Positions 43,902 through 54,634 of a stretch of DNA of 64,000 bases are shown piece by piece. Source of the stretch: Halichondria panicea (taxonomy: Eukaryota; Porifera; Demospongiae; Suberitida; Halichondriidae); NCBI RefSeq assembly GCF_963675165.1, contig NC_087384.1, positions 545,001 through 609,000 of the forward strand. The letters are read 5' to 3'. A program made the position numbers and the translations under genes. The notes beneath the pieces are model-generated. The model saw only the letters and a list, made by a program, of their open reading frames with translations. It was not told the origin of the DNA and did not search any database. Numbering within the stretch: position 1 is the first letter of the stretch; every line of letters starts with the position of its first letter.

Positions 43902-45269
43902 TTTAGTAAAACTTGCAATATTCCGGTTACTGTATACCATACCACAGTTAAGTGTAACCACATACATGTTAGCTAATGATTATGAATATCATTAAACACT
44001 GGACTGGACAGCATCCACTGCCATAATGCTTTGCACATGCAGGTCAGCTCCACATGCCAATGAAACCACACTATAGTGCTGCATGAGCCAAGTGTATACA
44101 GAGAAGCCCTTGATGAGACTGATGGGAGTGTTGTCTGTGAAAACAGCCATAACTGCACTATAGATAATGTTTCTATTTTGGCACAGGAATTGTCATAATG
44201 ATCTTTCCTATTATATGTACTGGCCTACATGTATACCTGATCTTTTACTGCATGTAACCACACAAGTTCTCAATGCTTGCAGGGAGTTAGCCATGAATCT
44301 CTATGCATGGATACCCTATGCATGCATGCATTATTGACCTTACTGTAACCACACAAGTATAGCCTGACAGTTCTTAGGAGTTAAGAATCCACGAATACAT
44401 GCAGTACAATATAATTATAGAGATATATATTCTTGCTATTATGCTGACCTTATATACTGCACTGTGTAACCACCACAGGAGCCCAATCACTTGAATGCAT
44501 GCTTGGGAGTTAGCCAAGAAAATCCATGGACTGCATGAGTGACTGCATGCATATATATTTTTTTTCACCTGAACATGCATGGCTTGTCTTTTGACCATTA
44601 ATAAAGCTTCAAAGTTGTTAAACTGCAATACAAACAAACCACTATTATAGTAAAGTCTCAAATACCTGCCTCAACCTAAAAATTTTTTTACTGTTTTGAG
44701 AAACCTCCCACGATGTTTTTTTTTATCACACCTTCAATGTCTGACCAGTCATAAAAATGAAGCAACAGAATCTTCAAGTTGTTGATCTCAAATTTATGCC
44801 TATTGTAATTAGATCACTCTGTGTAATCAATTCAAACAAGGTCTTGCAGTGTCCAATTCACATGAGCAATAAAGACTGTTATATTGCACTGTGTATCCCA
44901 CCACAGTTGTCAAGCAGAACTGTTTTGAGAAACCTTCCATGATGTTTTTTATCACACCTTCAATGTCTGACCAGTCACATGAGCAATAAAGACTGTTTTG
45001 CACTGCTTCGCAATACCATATCCCACTACAGTTGTCAAGCAGAACACCTAATATTGTTTTAATCTAGATTAGTAGGTAACCTATTCACACATGCATGGTG
45101 TCAGCCTCAGAAAACATCGCCATCTGCCAATGAAACTCCGGTTGAGAAATCTGAATGGTGTATTATTTGTGACCTTGCTTGACATATAACTGAAGTAGGT
45201 AAACCTATTCCACACATGCATGCATGGGGGTCATACAAAGTAGGAGTACCTTCTTTAATAAAAGTACAT
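43902..45269. repeat. Repeat-rich intergenic region
   Basis: No gene seen. A dispersed repeat with TAACCACACAAGT and GGGAGTTAGCCA blocks occurs at about 44170-44360 and 44440-44560, with relatives at 48060-48250 and, inverted, at 50870-51080. A second pair, ATCACACCTTCAATGTCTGA followed by CCAGTCA, occurs at about 44728 and 44952. CATGCATGCA runs are common. Confidence 0.6.
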
Positions 45270-45450
45270 CGTTCTATTTAGGAGTAATAAAAAGTTTGAG
45301 GCATATGTATCCAGCTGTTGATGAACACCACCCACCCACTGGGCTTGCAGCTCGTTTCTGCACCTTTTCATGAATGTATTATTTTGGGAGCATTCCAGAG
45401 AGTATAGTGAACAGTATACTCCAGGTGGGGCCGTACCTGAACAATGTATG
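45270..45450 (-). mobile_element. LINE reverse transcriptase C-terminal fragment
   Basis: Read on the minus strand, about 45445-45360 gives VRPHLEYTVHYTLWNAPK. After a frame change it gives KVQKRAASPVGGW. This is the familiar VRPHLEY...W(N)P...EKVQ(R/K)RA tail of CR1/jockey-type reverse transcriptases. Stops and a frameshift show it is dead. No other part of the element is attached. Confidence 0.72.
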
Positions 45451-45725
45451 CATAGTGTGTTGCTAATGCCATGCATGGTTCTATGTAGACTTTCGTAGTT
45501 AATTATAAAACTGCATCATGCATGTGCATGGTTACTCGTGCCATATAAGGCTTATACAAGCACTGGCAAAGCCATATGGCTATAGAGAGCCAAAGTATGC
45601 ATGATTTTTTAATAGGCCTACTCTTTATTAGGCTACAATGATAAATTTTGTACTGGACACTGTGAGAAGAATTTTGTTATCTGTTTTCTACATGCATGTG
45701 TAGAGTTTGCTGAAGAGAGTTAGTT

Positions 45726-46257
45726 CTACCGATGATCTTTACCCACATCATGATTCGATTCATAGCTATAGGTAAAGATCCTTAACGGTACAAACGAAAT
45801 ACATAGGATTGCAAGTTGTTTCTTGTAATTGTTCACACAAAGTACGCACAATCTCATGACGATAAATATCAGAACGTCAACTGTTTCTGGAACTGTATGA
45901 GAAGCCATTTGTTTCTTGGGTGTATATACAGCAAATAATTGATTTGTAAAGCACAACCACACAAAATGTTCAGTCGTGTACCTTTTTGACGAGCCACTGC
46001 ACATCCCTAACTGTCCCCTCCATGATTTGCCTCACTCTCCTCAGAATGGCTAGCGAACTCCTTCAAAGCAATGCAGCCACATATACATGTACATATTAAA
46101 CAAAGACTTGCATGGGAGTATATTTATTAAGACCTTAGCTACCTGGTAACCATACTGTATGTAAACACATTGCACAGTTAATTATTAACTTGTTTTATCC
46201 TGTGCTTGTAGTGTTTCTGAGCATCGTTGGGCAGGACTGTAATCTCCCTAAGCAACA
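45726..46257 (-). pseudogene. Truncated inverted copy of LYRM9
   Basis: The reverse complement of this stretch matches 42405-42905. It has exon 1 from CTGTTGCTTAGGGAGAT onward without the start codon, then intron 1 and exon 2. A 14-base deletion in exon 2 (GAGAGTGAGGCAAATCATGG instead of the longer original) shifts the frame. The exon 3 region is replaced by diverged sequence. It cannot encode LYRM9. Its upstream edge abuts a LINE fragment at 46261. Confidence 0.88.
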
Positions 46258-46260
46258 GAC

Positions 46261-46329
46261 CGGGGAGAGGAAATTTGTTCGATATTCTTTGATCTCAGCA
46301 AAGCTTTCGACACTGTCCATGACTCGCTA
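46261..46329 (+). mobile_element. LINE reverse transcriptase motif A fragment
   Basis: The plus strand reads RGEEICSIFFDLSKAFDTVHDSL. FFDLSKAFDTV is the classic motif A of non-LTR retrotransposon reverse transcriptases. Only about 70 bp remain, wedged between the LYRM9 copy and the methyltransferase fragment. Confidence 0.85.
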
Positions 46330-46446
46330 GTTACAGAACACCAGGTTGTAATCTTGTCCTGATCGTTCTCCACCAGAAACACTTGATATTTGGCTTCTTC
46401 TTACTGCTCTCCTTGGTAATTTAATCCTCTCTGCATCTGGATCTAC
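46322..46446 (-). pseudogene. Fragment of the 43083 methyltransferase
   Basis: Matches 43508-43653 in the same orientation (the part encoding VDPDAERIKIAKESSKKKPN and DYDLVFCN), with internal deletions: bases equivalent to GAATAACATGG and several near the CTGATCATTCTCC block are missing. It cannot encode a domain. It suggests that LYRM9 and the methyltransferase were copied as a block and then rearranged. Confidence 0.85.
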
Positions 46447-46689
46447 ATGTATATAAGTAAACAAAGTGGGAGGGGGGAGTCCCTTGCTTGCAATAACATG
46501 CATGCACACATGCAATGTGCGAGTTGCTTAAAAGGGTAGCAACAAAAAAGCATGGAAACAAATGAGCGAGGAGAAGAGTATGTCACAACGTTGTAGACAC
46601 TATATAGCTGTTTTATGTATAATTATAGATGCCGTGAATGTATCATAATATTATACTGTACGTGTTAATTATTGCAGACCACTAAAAAC

Positions 46690-47545
46690 TACGGTGGCCC
46701 TGAGTGCTACTCTAGTTGCTAGTTGGCAGTTGGGAGTTGGGAGTTGGTAGTTCACAGTTGGTATATAGTTGGCAGTTGGGAGTTAGGAGTTGGCAGTTGG
46801 GAGTTGGGAGTTGGTAGTTCGCAGTTGGCAGTTGGCAGTTGGGAGTTGATATAGTTGGTAGTTCGAAACCTTTAAACTTTGCAACAATAATTAGCCTGCT
46901 TTTATGTAAGTTAAAATTATGATACTGACACCAATAGATCTAGCTGGCCTAAGACGGCAATATTAATCTTTATATGTAGAGTCTACACATCTAGGTAGGG
47001 AGGTAACTAATCCCCATGCACCTATATTCCTGGTAGGGGGGGGGGAGTATTATAGAAACAGGTTTTGCATGGCAAATCTTAGATTCTATTGAGGCCATTT
47101 AAAGTTATGGTTAAAAGATTAGAGGCAGTGCAAATAATCTATATACAACATTTGCTAACTGGCGTACAAGATGTAGTCTTTTAAGTTTACTGGCCTCAGA
47201 CAGCACTAACGTGTGTCCACTATACAATGTATAAGTAGGGCTTGCCCCCATCAATGAAGGCTTAAGAGAAACAGAATAATTCCTGGCATTAGTTCGTTGC
47301 GAAGTTTAAAGGTCACGAACTACCAACTGCCAACTGCCAACTACCAACTACCAACTGCCAACTACCAACTACCAACTACCAACTCCCAACTGCCAACTAC
47401 CAACTAGGCATTTAAACTATCAAGTAGCAAATGCGAACTACCAACTACGCAGTTGAACTATCAAGTAGCAACTGCGAACTACCAACTAGGCATTTGAACT
47501 ATCAAGTATGAACTGTCAACTAGAGTAGCACTCAGGGCCACCGTA
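46690..47545. mobile_element. 856-bp terminal-inverted-repeat element with AGTTGG arrays
   Basis: Perfect 29-bp inverted ends (46690-46718 and 47517-47545, starting TACGGTGGCCCTGAGTGCTA) are flanked by a 6-bp direct repeat AAAAAC (46684-46689 and 47546-47551). Next to each end are mirror-image arrays: GTTGGCAGTTGGGAGTTGG-type units on the left (to about 46865) and CCAACTGCCAACTACCAAC-type units on the right (from about 47322). The roughly 450-bp centre has no frame. It is a non-autonomous DNA transposon or foldback element. Confidence 0.9.
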
Positions 47546-49323
47546 AAAAACAAAGTATAATTATAGACTCTATATTCATCTATAAATTGCTGTACAAGAT
47601 CATTGGTATACAAATATGTACAAATATGTACAAACTGTTCTGTATTATGTCGTGAACATCTTCAATTTCATTCCGCATGTGTTCATAGTAAAACACCTTG
47701 GCAGGAGCAGATTGGTAACACATAATCATTTCATTGTCCCAATGTGTATATGCCTTATGGTTCTATAATTATTATCATTGCATAAACCACCTTGTCACTC
47801 ACATGGTATAAATTAATATTGTAGTATAGGTATACCAGTGTGATTCTTAATCATATCGTAATTATAGTGCCTGAGGGATATTTAACTAGCCTCGAGTCTC
47901 GGTTGCTTTAATTGTGGCTCGAGGGTATAGGCTTTTCGCCTTAATTGACATTATGTTGTGTATTTGAGTCTATATATTGCTTAGCTAATTATTATTTACA
48001 AGCATCATGCAGAGCTCACGTGTATACTCATGTCACGTTACTTTCCACACAGTGTCACTGTATGTACTATTACCTAACATGCATTACCTGACCTTTTACT
48101 AAAACCATGCACATTATAGTACCCAATGCTTGCATGGGCATGGGACTGATGGGAATGTCTGTGAAAATATGTGAAAAACAAACACTGCACTTATGCTACT
48201 GTTGAAAGATCTTTCCTAATACTATATTATGTACTGGCCAGGGCCGACTTTTTTTATGTGCCCACCACCGCACTCATTTTTTACGGTGTATAGGGCCCCA
48301 ATATTACCTACTCCATGCATGCACTGTATAGGAAAATGGGGCCTTGCTAGGGGCCACTATAATTATACTTACCCTTCCAATGTTTTAGGTGTTCCTATAT
48401 ACATGCAGTTCCAATATCTTTGTTTAATACCTTCCTGAGGTAGTTATTTGCTGAATGTGTGGAGTGATGATGTGAAGTGATTTGCTTTTGAGTGGGCTAG
48501 CATTACAAAAATGTACTTATAATCACAGACACACTGGTCCAGGATCATCTTTCTATGCATTGGTATGTATTCAGAAGCTCTAATTCCTACCAGTCTCTGT
48601 GCTAAATTGTTGATGTTCACTAGTTTTAGCTCAAATACACAAATGGTATACCTCTATATAGCTACTCAGTGTCATGGAGTGTGTAAATTAATAAGGAGCT
48701 TGGTATACACCATGCAACTATTCACATTTTTTGCAGATTTTTCTCTGTTTTTAGGATACTAATTTTGGCGGATTTGCAGAAAATTCATTAGCACTAATAC
48801 AACGGACACTCTGGTGCTTTTTTGTTCTAAATATCTGGACAATACATATTACCTTCACAATATTAATTTTGTTAAAAGATGTATAATAATAAAAAATATA
48901 AGTATAAGCAGGAGTGCATATAATTATCATCATTCATGCATGCACTCCTGGTATGAGTTGTGGAAACTTTGCAGTCAGATACAGATAAAAAAAAGTGACT
49001 AGCTTGCTTAGTATAAACATGCACAAAAGTACGAAGAAAAACTTAACGTGTTTCTTATTTTCACAGTCTGTGAATTCACTGTTTAGCTCATTTTTCTGCT
49101 CAATGCTATTCATAGTTCTTCGCAAGTGGTTTCATAGCACATTCCAATTCATTCGCAGAAATAGCAGAAATTAATACTCGCGAAAATATTGCGTACCATT
49201 TTATAAACAATAAGGCAGAGTAGATGATAATGCACAAAAGTTAAATTTTCATGATTGTATAATAAATTATTTACAAGTTATTAGTGATAGTTTACTTTAT
49301 CAGTTACTGTTCTCTCCTTGTTA
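47546..49323. other. Intergenic, downstream of fusion gene copy 1
   Basis: No gene seen. 47860-48250 contains blocks that recur inverted at about 50880-51420 (for example GGCTTTTCGCC against GGCGAAAAGCC, and the ACTGATGGGA...TGTCTGTGAAAA segment). 48770-48850 shares CGGACACTC...TCTAAATATCTGGACAATA with the interior of the element at 51444. Confidence 0.5.
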
Positions 49324-50730
49324 TCAGTTGCGTACTAGGATCCACATTAGTCCCTCGCAATCATCCAAATACTTGGGAACTGTGCTCTTCTGTACACATT
49401 CACAGACTCCTTTCTCCACAACGCTAAGGCAGATATTCTCCAAGCTCTCCAGGACTGACTTGCATTGAGGCTCCTGTAGCTCGGTGCTATTGACAAACAG
49501 CAAGATGTATCCTCCTCTCTCCACAAGTCGAATCATCTCCACGATACTGACGGCAGGGTCTAGAAACCCTACAGTAAGGAATGCTCCCACACAAATACAG
49601 GCATGAAACGATTCATCGGGAATATCTTTAGCTGCCACCTCAAAAGATCCATTGATTAGCTGTGAATACACCTTCTTTGCTGCAGATTGCTTCAGCATTT
49701 CTTTGCTCCTGTCCAGTGCAACGATATTGGTAAATCCCTCCGAGGAGAGCTCCTTTCCCACAAGTCCAGTACCTGCGGCAATATCCAAAATCTTCTTGTC
49801 TTTGTTCGTGATAAAAGCTGCTAAATTACGTGCAGCGATGCTGGGACCGTTGTATATGCCATCCAATTGGACATCGTAATAATGTGCACGGTTTTTGAAG
49901 AAATGTTGTACATCGTCCACTTTCTCTTTCTCCCATGGAACCTCGGTGTCATAAGGAATCTTGTAGACTTCTGATGGACGACGAAGTGAGAAATACTGAA
50001 ATGGAACGGTCTCACAAGCATTCAGTGGAATGGTAGCCAATAGCAATGCTTCGTCGTTGGTCTTTGTGGAAGCAAGGACATCACCACAAGGATCACAAAA
50101 ACAAGACCTCCCACTAAATTTCTCTCCAGCTAAATCAGTGTAAGCAATGTAGCAGCCATTCTGCAAAGAGCTGGCAGGTACAATAAGTGAGGGAGTCTTT
50201 TCATAGCGAGGGGGATCCACCAGAGCAGCGCCCACTACGATCATTTGCGCATGTCCATCTGCCACCATTGTTGCAGTAAAGTCAGACATGCACACGTCAA
50301 CAGAGATAGCCAGTCCAACTCTCAATCCTTCCCAATCCACTACCATGGGCACGTCTCCTGGTGTATACTGAAGCTCAGTTTCAGGCCAGACATGGACCTT
50401 TCGAAAATTGGCCAGACACTTCCCATTCGCATCAATAAACATCAGGGAGCTGTAGTAGTTGCTGTTCTCTTCCTCGGAATAGCCGTAGACTACTGCAACT
50501 TTCAATCTCTTTGCTGTTTCTGCGATTGCTTTGGCTGCGGAACCGTCTTTCGTTTCGGACAAAGATGAAACATTATCCAAATCATAATTGGTGAGAAACA
50601 GCTCACCAAAGAGGGCAATATCAGCACCAGCATCTGCAGCCTTTTCCATCCATTCAATGAGTATTCTGGTGCTTGATACTGTGTCACCAGAAGCTGGCTG
50701 AGCTTGGCAGAGAGCTATCTTTCTAGACAT
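49324..50730 (-). CDS. Nitrilase-like / SAM methyltransferase fusion, intact copy
   Basis: An intronless frame. The ATG at 50730 (MSRKIALCQAQPASGDT) gives 468 residues; an in-frame upstream ATG at 50766 exists, but the second copy lacks that extension. Residues 1 to about 270 are a carbon-nitrogen hydrolase fold: Glu43 (LFGELFLTNYD), Lys111 (NFRKVHVWPETE) and the TPGD turn. The position of the nucleophile cysteine is Ser143 (VGLAISVDVCMSDF), with a Cys four residues later. Residues about 290-468 are a class I methyltransferase of METTL27 style (ILDIAAGTGLVGKEL, VALDRSKEMLKQS, FHACICVGAFLTVGFLD, ERGGYILLFVN). Neither the substrate nor the reason for the fusion is known. A near-identical inverted copy starts at 52863. 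Confidence 0.85.
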   Translation of the reverse strand: MSRKIALCQAQPASGDTVSSTRILIEWMEKAADAGADIALFGELFLTNYDLDNVSSLSETKDGSAAKAIAETAKRLKVAVVYGYSEEENSNYYSSLMFIDANGKCLANFRKVHVWPETELQYTPGDVPMVVDWEGLRVGLAISVDVCMSDFTATMVADGHAQMIVVGAALVDPPRYEKTPSLIVPASSLQNGCYIAYTDLAGEKFSGRSCFCDPCGDVLASTKTNDEALLLATIPLNACETVPFQYFSLRRPSEVYKIPYDTEVPWEKEKVDDVQHFFKNRAHYYDVQLDGIYNGPSIAARNLAAFITNKDKKILDIAAGTGLVGKELSSEGFTNIVALDRSKEMLKQSAAKKVYSQLINGSFEVAAKDIPDESFHACICVGAFLTVGFLDPAVSIVEMIRLVERGGYILLFVNSTELQEPQCKSVLESLENICLSVVEKGVCECVQKSTVPKYLDDCEGLMWILVRN

Positions 50731-51443
50731 TGTTAACAAAATGCAAATGCAAATGCAGTTCAACACTACATACTTTGGCTATATTTATGTATAAGGCCCT
50801 TTGGTTAGGTCATCTATTTTATAATAATATCCCATGGTTATGCATGCATGCATGCATGCATGAGGTATCCATGGAGAATCATGGTTAATTGGCTCCCAGG
50901 CATTGTGTGCATGGTTACATGCAGTAAAAGCCTGAGGTCAGGTACAAGTAGGCCATTATGAATGAATTAAAATTCCATTGTGGAAACATTATCTATGTTT
51001 TCACATATTTTCACAGACAACACTCCCATCAAGGGCTTCTCTGTATACACCCTTGGTCTCATGCAGCACTATAGTGTGGTTTCAGTAAAAGGAGGTACAT
51101 GTACATAGATTCGATTGAGAGAGGCAGGAACATCACAGAGCTGAATTGGTGTTCGTGTCTCAATAAATTTCATGTTCAGGCATAGATAATATAGAGCACA
51201 GAGGTAGGTAACAGAGAAGAACTTCCTATACAAGTGTACATGCAGTATAACACTGTGCATGCATGTACATGGAAAGTAACGTGACTTATACACGTGAGTT
51301 GCATGACGCTTGTTGGAGGGAAGCACTAGACTATAATATACAACATCATGCCAAGGCGAAAAGCCTAGCCTTGAGCCATATAAAGCAGCCGAGATTCGAA
51401 GCTATAATAATTATAGTTAAATGTCACACTATATATATAAGTA
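50731..51443. other. Upstream region of fusion gene copy 1
   Basis: Contains the dispersed repeat in inverted orientation (about 50870-51080), a CATGCATG run near 50838-50862 and the GGCGAAAAGCC block near 51354. No TATA box comparable to that of copy 2 seen. No gene. Confidence 0.45.
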
Positions 51444-51821
51444 CCGTATATCTTCTAATTTATCGGACAGCAAAAAATAATTATTTTGATTGGAACAGAT
51501 TTTTATAGAGCATGAGAAGTGTCCGGAATAATTAGAACAAGCAAGCAGCTGCATGCGAGCTAGCTAAGTTTAATAGAACAAGGTACGACTGAATAGTTGC
51601 ACTAACTTCTAAAACTAGCTACTCAAAGCTATCTAACTGCAGCACTCCAAGTCTAACTTGCCGTCTATGAATGGTAACTCAACTTTTCAAGGTATTGTCC
51701 AGATATTTAGAACAAATGTAATATTAAAGTACTGGAGTGTCCGTTGTATTAGAACAACGAAAATTGCCCAAAAGAGTGTCTGGGGTAATTAGAAGTGTCC
51801 GATAAATTAGAAGATATACGG
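51444..51821. mobile_element. MITE family 3 (CCGTATATCTTCTAATTTAT ends)
   Basis: A 378-bp element with inverted ends CCGTATATCTTCTAATTTAT plus CGGACA and TA flanks. The interior has a second inverted layer (AGTGTCCGGAATAATTAGAAC on the left, TGTCTGGGGTAATTAGAAG on the right). No coding capacity. Confidence 0.85.
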
Positions 51822-52630
51822 TATATATATGGTACACTGAGTGACTGACTGAGACTCATACTGCATGGTATACCTATATATATCATTATGTTCAGTGCCA
51901 TGTGATGAAAGCATCGCGGGTGCTGATGCCTCGGTGGAGGTGCCAAAAGCTACATAACATAAAGCTACTAATAGCACACATGATGAACATTTTTGCATTA
52001 ATTAATTTTGTGCATAGAATCTAGGGAAACTCAATCAATGGCTGCATCAGCAGAGCCTTGCTTGCATTATGTATAACTAACACCTTTTGGTTGCTATACA
52101 CCTGTAGATATTTATTATTCATGTCAATTAGTGTTATCAAGAGTGCGAGAAGAGTGTCAAACTACTGATACTTCTATTGTTCAATGTTCAGAGCTTGTGG
52201 AGCTGCTCACTGCATACTGATAGGAGACGATCTCTTCACAAAAATCATCTAAATAGAGACAATAGTTGAGTTGATGTCACGTTACTTTGTGCACAGTTTT
52301 TGTGCACACTAATTATTCTGCCTGGAATCGAGAATGCGTTGCTGATGCCATACATGGTTCTACTACGTAGAGCCGGCATAATTATAGTTAAACCATGCAG
52401 TAAATAAAACGTGCTATTAATCCCATCAGGAGCACATTACTGTAATGTGCTCCTGGTCCCAGTTTGAACATTTTCTCTTGCAAAAAAGTTGCCTAGCAAC
52501 TAAATCTAAGGGCCAAAACATGTAGAATGCACACTATGTTTTCATTTGATGTGTAGATAATGTCACTCATTCCTCATTCCTCAGAACATATTTACACTTA
52601 AATTGTTATGGAGAAGCCCATAGAAAAAGA
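51822..52630. other. Intergenic between the inverted fusion copies
   Basis: AT-rich sequence without a recognisable gene. A short palindrome, ATCAGGAGCACATTACTGTAATGTGCTCCTGGT, centred near 52440, could form a hairpin. Confidence 0.5.
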
Positions 52631-52903
52631 GAATAACCTCTGGGATAGATGTAGAGGAACTTTGGCTATATAAACCCACACATCATGGCACTACTCCAGA
52701 ATTTTATAGTGCTCTTGTTATAATAATGTCTAGAAAGATAGCTCTCTGCCAAGCCCAGCCAGCTTCAGAATAACCTCTGGGATAGATGTAGAGGAACTTT
52801 GGCTATATAAACCCACACATTATGGCACTACTCCAGAATTTTATAGTGCTCTTGTTAAAACAATGTCTAGAAAGATAGCTCTCTGCCAAGCTCAGCCAGC
52901 TTC
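52631..52903 (+). repeat. 137-bp tandem duplication of promoter and 5' coding sequence
   Basis: 52631-52766 and 52768-52903 match with only about five differences. Each unit has GAATAACCTCTGGGATAGAT, a TATATAA box (52667 and 52804), the 5' leader, the start codon and the first 41 coding bases. The second unit runs into the functional frame. Confidence 0.95.
52726..52773 (+). CDS. Fifteen-codon decapitated mini-ORF
   Basis: The first unit of the tandem duplication keeps the ATG and reads MSRKIALCQAQPASE, then stops where the second unit begins. If transcription starts at the upstream TATA box, this becomes an upstream ORF ahead of the real start at 52863. It is a by-product of the duplication; whether it is translated is unknown. 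Confidence 0.6.
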   Translation: MSRKIALCQAQPASE

Positions 52904-54268
52904 TGGTGACACAGTATCAAGCACCAGAATACTCATTGAATGGATGGAAAAGGCTGCAGATGCTGGTGCTGATATTGCCCTCTTTGGTGAGCTGTTTCTC
53001 ACCAATTATGATTTGGATAATGTTTTATCTTTGTCCGAAACGAAAGACGGTTCCGCAGCCAAAGCAATCGCAGAAACAGCAAAGAGATTGAAAGTTGCAG
53101 TAGTCTACGGCTATTCCGAGGAAGAGAACAGCAACTACTACAGCTCCCTGATGTTTATTGATGCGAATGGGAAGTGTCTGGCCAATTTTCGAAAGGTCCA
53201 TGTCTGGCCTGAAACTGAGCTTCAGTATACACCAGGAGACGTGCCCGTGGTAGTGGATTGGGAAGGATTGAGAGTTGGACTGGCTATCTCTGTTGACGTG
53301 TGCATGTCTGACTTTACTGCAACAATGGTGGCAGATGGACATGCGCAAATGATCGTAGTGGGCGCTGCTCTGGTGGATCCCCCTCGCTATGAAAAGACTC
53401 CCTCACTTATTGTACCTGCCAGCTCTTTGCAGAATGGCTGCTACATTGCTTACACTGATTTAGCTGGAGAGAAATTTAGTGGGAGGTCTTGTTTTTGTGA
53501 TCCTTGTGGTGATGTCCTTGCTTCCACAAAGACCAACAACGAAGCATTGCTATTGGCCAACATTCCACTGAATGCTTGTGAGACCGTTCCATTTCAGTAC
53601 TTCTCACTTCGTCGTCCATCAGAAGTCTACAAGATTCCTTATGACACCGAGGTTCCATGGGAGAAAGAGAAAGTGGACGATGTACAACATTTCTTCAAAA
53701 ACCGTGCACATTATTATGATGTCCAATTGGATGGCATATACAACGGTCCCAGCATCGCTGCACGTAATTTAGCAGCTTTTGTCACAAACAAAGACAAGAA
53801 GATTTGGATATTGCCGCAGGTACTGGACTTGTGGGAAAGGAGCTCTCCTCGGAGGGATTTACCAATATCGTTGCACTGGACAGGAGCAAAGAAATGCTGA
53901 AGCAATCTGCAGCAAAGAAGGTGTATTCACAGCTAATCAATGGATCTTTTGAGGTGGCAGCTAAAGATATTCCCGATGAATCGTTTCATGCCTGTATTTG
54001 TGTGGGAGCTTTCCTTACTGTAGGATTTCTAGACCCTGCCGTCAGTATCGTGGAGATGGTTCGACTTGTGGAGAGAGGAGGATACATCTTGCTATTTGTC
54101 AATAGCACCGAGTTACAGGAGCCTCAATGCAAGTCAGTCCTGGAGAGCTTGGAGAATATCTGCCTTAGCGTTGTGGAGAAAGGAGTCTGTGAATGTGTAC
54201 AGAAGAGCACAGTTCCCAAGTATTTGGATGATTGCGAGGGACTAATGTGGATCCTAGTACGCAACTGA
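52863..54268 (+). pseudogene. Nitrilase-like / methyltransferase fusion, frameshifted copy
   Basis: Inverted near-identical partner of the gene at 49324. Six amino-acid differences are visible across the shared frames. At 53803-53805 a run of four T is reduced to three, inside the codons for the methyltransferase motif ILDIAAG. The frame leaves the fusion after KDKKI and stops at 53900. The nitrilase-like part (about 300 residues) is intact. The methyltransferase part stays open in the other frame to 54268, but its first ATG (53895) comes after motif I. So this copy makes either a hydrolase-only protein or nothing useful. A sequencing error in the homopolymer cannot be excluded. The 3' flank (to about 54350) is also shared with copy 1. 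Confidence 0.85.
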
Positions 54269-54442
54269 TAACAAGGAGAGAACAGTAACTGATAAAGTAA
54301 ACTATCACTAATAACTTGTAATTATACGATCAAAATTTAACTTTTGTGCATAGCTAGTACTATAATTATTTAGCGAATTTTAGCAAATTTGTATACCTTA
54401 ATGGTGACATAATTATTTTCGGAAGTGTTAATTTCTGCTATA

Positions 54443-54634
54443 CCGTATAGCGCGAACTTTTCGAGGGGCTTAATTTTCGAGGATTTCGTGGGTTAGCAAT
54501 CCTACACGAAAATTAACTTCACGAAAAAATTTTTCTTTAATTATCTGCTATAACGTGCAAATCCGGTAAGCAGTCGTTTTCCGCAAACATTGTGCAACGA
54601 AATGTTTTAGAGGCCATTCCATGAAATATAAGTA
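54443..54634. mobile_element. MITE family 1, copy 4 (right end lost)
   Basis: Begins CCGTATAGCGCGAACTTTTCGAGG after TA and carries the internal blocks up to CCATTCCATGAAATATAAG. The last 20 to 30 bases, including the right inverted repeat, are missing. Confidence 0.82.

Noticed and set aside
53025-53348. Antisense frames in the fusion genes (107 codons in both copies)
   Set aside because: They are present only because the two copies are near-identical; no initiation context or domain.
53803-53805. Programmed frameshift explaining the broken fusion copy
   Set aside because: The intact copy needs no frameshift, and no slippery heptamer with a downstream structure is apparent; a simple deletion is the simpler reading.
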